A stretch of DNA of 64,000 nt from Numida meleagris (lineage: Eukaryota; Chordata; Aves; Galliformes; Numididae). A program made the position numbers and the translations under genes. The notes under the pieces were generated by a model, which saw nothing but the letters and a program-made list of their open reading frames with translations, was not told the DNA's origin and made no database searches. The stretch covers positions 103,838,822 to 103,902,821 of the forward strand of contig NC_034410.1 of the NCBI RefSeq assembly GCF_002078875.1, given 5' to 3'. Of the stretch, positions 61,188-64,000 are shown in pieces (the first letter of the stretch is position 1; every line of letters begins with the position of its first letter).

Positions 61188-62045
61188 AATGGTTTTCTGA
61201 AAAAACAGCTTTGAGTCAGTACATATATGCATGACAGTTGAATTTAGTGGCATGTGGCAAAATTCAAGTGAAAACTTATATGAAGTTTATTCAGTTTGGT
61301 AAAAAACACTTTTTTCAGTAAATGCCTGCCAGTAAGAAACTTATTCTGTCTGTGAAGCAGGCACATTCCATTTAATCTTGAGCACTGATATTAAAATATT
61401 TTTTTTTATTTTTGTACTGTGAAACATCAGATGCCAACCTCTCCAAAGCATATCAAGCTGGCTTTTCTAGGATATGATCCTAATTTATCAGCAATCAAAG
61501 AATGTATTGTTTTCTTAGTTTTATTAGTCCTCAATTTTCAGATTGATAATAGTTCAAGTATAATTGCCAAAGTTAGGCCATAAAAGAGAAAGATAATTTA
61601 AATAAAGTGTAATTGAAAACTAGCGTACAATTTTGAGAATTGCACCCTTTAAAGTTAATGAGGAGAATAGTACAACTGCCAAGAAACTTCATTTCAGAGC
61701 TAGTCACATAAAATAAGAATAAAAAAAGTATTTCTTATTGTCAGACAATTTTCTAATCACAAATACAGTCTAATCTCAGCAAAGCTATTACTGTTGTAAT
61801 TGCATGTACGGACTTGAGTCTACCATGTGCTGATCCTATAAATGTTTAGATCAAGCAGCTGTTTAGAGAACTACACAGTGCCAAAAATCATTTTGAAGAA
61901 CAGGAGAAAAATAAATTAAACAATGGCTTTCACTTGTGTAGTCTATATTCAGATATTTTAGATCAAAGTCATTGTACAACACATGTACTAATGCCAATAC
62001 TGAATGCTTCATTTAGTGTATTTTTTATTTTTCTAGATCTCGGAG

Positions 62046-62601
62046 TTATAGAATTATAGAATGGTTTGGGATGGAAAGGAACTTTAAAATTATGAAATTC
62101 CAAATCCGCTCCTATAGGCAGGGGCACCTCCCTCTAGACCAGGTTGTCCTTCCATCCTGGCCTTGAATGCCTCCTGGGAGGAGGCATCCACAGCCTTGCT
62201 GGGCAACCTTTTCCAGTGTCTCACGACCCTCACAGTAAAAAATTTCTTCTTAATATCTAATCTAAACCTCCCCTCTTCCAGTTTAAAACAATTTCCCCTC
62301 ATCCTGTCTCTACGTGCCCTTCTAAAAAGTCCCTTCCCAGCCTTCCTGTAGGCCCCCTTCAGGTACTGGAAGGCCGCTATAAGGTCTCCCTGGAGCCTTC
62401 TCTTCTCAAGGCTGAAAAGCCTCAGCTCTCTCAGCCTGCCTCCGTAGCGGAGGTGCTCCAGCCCTCTGATCTTCTTTGTGGCTCTTCTCTGTATCCACTC
62501 CAAGAGCTCACTATCCTTGTGTTGGAGACCCCAGAAATGGATGCAGTACTCCAGGTGAGGTCTCACGAGAGCAGAGTAGAGGGGCAGAATCACTTCCCTT
62601 G
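62046..62601 (-). mobile_element. CR1 LINE, 5'-truncated, 0.56 kb
   Basis: Antisense CR1. The 3' end is TTATAGAATTATAGAATGG (62046), followed by TTTGGGATGGAAAGGAACTT. The 5' break is at about 62601, just upstream of the block encoding [15 protein letters not shown]. It belongs to a subfamily close to the 41-kb and 45-kb copies (CR1-B/C-like), not to the 1-kb group. Confidence 0.95.
62090..62601 (-). pseudogene. CR1 ORF2 C-terminal remnant, frame intact
   Basis: A single uninterrupted frame of 167 codons from an internal ATG at 62593. It has [80 protein letters not shown] and SSQEAFKARMEG, then runs into the 3' UTR because the normal stop is lost. HKDSELLEWIQ is one residue shorter than the usual KKD.ELLE block. 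All RT and endonuclease motifs lie upstream and are absent, so the open frame reflects recent insertion rather than function. Confidence 0.9.
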
Positions 62602-63086
62602 CTGATCACACTTCTAGATAGATCCAGATCTGTGCTGCAGTGCTGCAAAAAGGAACTTGTACTCTATTCTTACTCCAGAAAACAGTAAAGATTACCCTAG
62701 AAATGTAATTTTAACAAAATAAAATTAAGACAACAAAAATAACTATCTAAAATAAATAGTCATATATACACAGAAAAATCCTGTGATCAAAACAGAAATG
62801 ATAACATGGCATCCATAAATAAAAATTGAAAAATAAGGCTACCAATCAAACATTAAAATTATCTTATAAAATAAGTAATTCAAAGCTAAGAAGCATTTAA
62901 ATATCAATTTCAGCAGAAATTAAAACTCTACTAAAGTTGAAGTGGAATTAATAAGGATTTACTGTGAAAACAAAAGTTGTCTTGGATTTGTGATATAGGA
63001 AGTAAATTTTCATTTTGTGTTTGCTCTGTGCTTTGAAATAGCCATGGATAAGTCTTTTCACTGTCATTTTTCACTGTCACTTTTCA
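62602..63086. other. Unique AT-rich DNA, no gene seen
   Basis: No gene or repeat family was recognised. At 63056-63092 a 13-14 bp unit (TTTTCACTGTCA) occurs three times in tandem, directly before the next CR1 fragment. Confidence 0.6.
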
Positions 63087-63279
63087 CTGGCACAGGCTGC
63101 CCAGAGGATGTGAAGTCTCCTCCTTGGAGATCTTCAGAAGCAGTCTGGACTTGGGCCTGCTCAGCATGTTCTGAGTGGCCTTGCTTGAAAAAGAGGTTGA
63201 ATCAGAGGATATCCAGAGGTCCTTTCCAATATCCAGAGGTCCTTTCCAATTCAAACAGTCTGTGATTCTGTGATTCTGT
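63087..63279 (+). mobile_element. CR1 3' fragment, sense orientation
   Basis: About 190 bp of the CR1 3' end: CACAGGCTGCCCAGAGGATG, GAAGTCTCCTCCTTGGAGAT, then the UTR block and the terminal CTGTGATTCTGTGATTCTGT. A 20-bp block of the UTR, ATCCAGAGGTCCTTTCCAAT, is exactly duplicated in tandem (63211-63230, 63231-63250). It is one of only two intact CR1 3' ends in the sense orientation. Confidence 0.9.
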
Positions 63280-63898
63280 AAATTCCTATATCCTTAAACT
63301 GGTCCAATGATTATATTCATAACATTAAATCAATCCTGTGTTGGTTTTTAACGAACTTAAAAAAAAAAAAAGACAACAAAACAACAACAACAACAACAAA
63401 AAACAACCATCAAACAGGCAGGATATTTATTGCAAAGCTATTATACAGTGTGTATCTTTTACTTGTTTTCTACATACATATGAATTCTTCAAGCATTATT
63501 CAGACAATGAGGCTCTGATTACTTAGCAGCTGCATTTGAACAATATTCTGTTCTGCTGTATTGTAGCCTCTTATTCTATTTTTACTAAACATTGCTGATT
63601 AGAATAAAAATAAAATTCGTGGTCCAGATTCTGGTTCCTGTTGAGTTATTGTAATATAAAGGTACATTCTAGATCGCAGCAGAGTCAGTATGGCTTTACA
63701 CCATTACAAAAGAGATGAAAGTTGTTCTACAAATCTGCAGAATCTACTCCTAAGACTTTGAGTACCCAGAGGGCCTTTGCTAATATTGATCACTGTCAGT
63801 TTGAGAAGGCTGTAAGCACTGAATGTTCACCTGAGCTGCTTTCTTCCCTCCTTCCTCTCTTCTTTTCTCCCTCTTTACATCTTTATTTATTTATTTTT
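63280..63898. other. Unique sequence, possible ancient repeat
   Basis: No gene was recognised. An A13 run with CAA repeats lies at 63359-63405. At about 63620-63715, GTGGTCCAGATTCTGG and CTTTACACCATTACAAAAGAG resemble an ancient palindromic amniote repeat ('ccagattctg ... gttacaccagtgtaaaagag'), but this is from memory and weak. Confidence 0.45.
63359..63405. repeat. Poly-A and (CAA)n tract
   Basis: Thirteen A (63359-63371) followed by A/C-rich sequence with about five CAA units. Simple sequence. Confidence 0.92.
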
Positions 63899-64000
63899 CT
63901 CTCTTTTTCTTTTTCTTTTTCTTTTTCTTTTTCTTTTTCTTTTTCTTTTTCTTTTTCTTTTTCTTTTTCTTTTTCTTTTTCTTTTTCTTTTTCTTTTTCT
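63899..64000. repeat. (CTTTTT)n microsatellite at window edge
   Basis: About 16 perfect CTTTTT hexanucleotide units, preceded by pyrimidine-rich sequence from 63839. The array runs off the end of the window, so its full length is unknown. Confidence 0.97.

Larger units (their letters stand above)
59749..62045. other. Unique AT-rich DNA with a gap and microsatellite
   Basis: Apart from the CCCTT/CCCCT array and its gap, no gene or repeat family was recognised. Confidence 0.58.

Noticed and set aside
1..64000. CRISPR array, prokaryotic operon, tRNA or rRNA genes
   Set aside because: No regularly spaced repeats with spacers, no operon-like coding density and no cloverleaf with A/B boxes was seen. 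The repeat content is that of a bird nuclear genome.
1..64000. Endogenous viral coding sequence (retroviral gag/pol/env or other virus)
   Set aside because: Apart from LTR-like pieces without internal regions, no frame shows viral protein motifs. The RT remnants all carry CR1-specific blocks rather than retroviral ones.

Overview
This is AT-rich vertebrate nuclear DNA, almost certainly from a bird. CR1 non-LTR retrotransposons supply nearly all recognisable interspersed sequence. Their 3' ends carry the CR1 octamer (ATTCTATG and variants), and none shows a poly-A tail. Two deletion-derivative mariner elements of the Galluhop/Mariner1_GG type, a solo retroviral LTR and further LTR-like fragments fit the same picture. 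The mariner family and the type of CR1 at 1 kb and 59 kb suggest a galliform or close relative, but the species cannot be fixed from this sequence. No host protein-coding exon, tRNA, rRNA or other host gene could be supported, so the window is probably a gene desert or part of a large intron.

Layout. 1-5.9 kb: unique DNA with a 1.3-kb antisense CR1 carrying a reverse-transcriptase (RT) remnant (1036-2345). 5.93-6.50 kb: solo LTR with a 5-bp target duplication. 8.2 kb: CR1 scrap. 11.56-11.99 kb: internally deleted mariner. 12.55-12.83 kb: assembly gap in a GAAAA microsatellite. 13.85-16.5 kb: three CR1 pieces. 19.75-20.0 kb: decayed LTR-element fragment. 26.3-28.4 kb: 2.1-kb CR1 reaching from the 3' end into the endonuclease-RT linker. 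29.76-30.45 kb: probable antisense LTR with a perfect 16-bp inverted repeat. 31.39-31.92 kb: second mariner. 41.03-42.39 kb: 1.36-kb CR1. 45.2-48.0 kb: rearranged CR1 locus in which an inverted CR1 segment interrupts an older CR1. 52 kb: gap in a pyrimidine minisatellite. 53.2 kb: CR1. 57.42-57.89 kb: poly-A-tailed retroposed segment flanked by imperfect direct repeats. 59.2 and 62.0 kb: CR1 copies. 61 kb: gap in a CCCTT/CCCCT microsatellite. 63.1 kb: sense CR1 3' end. 63.9-64.0 kb: CTTTTT hexanucleotide array running off the window.

Nothing here works as a gene set. The coding remnants are CR1 ORF2 (endonuclease and RT) and mariner transposase, each broken by truncation, frameshift, stop codon or active-site change. 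The points most worth a second look are the inverted CR1-within-CR1 segment, the poly-A retroposon at 57.4 kb, the hairpin-bearing LTR at 30 kb, the two mariner deletion derivatives with different breakpoints, and three CR1 copies truncated at almost the same place. I found no convincing evidence of a new functional system.
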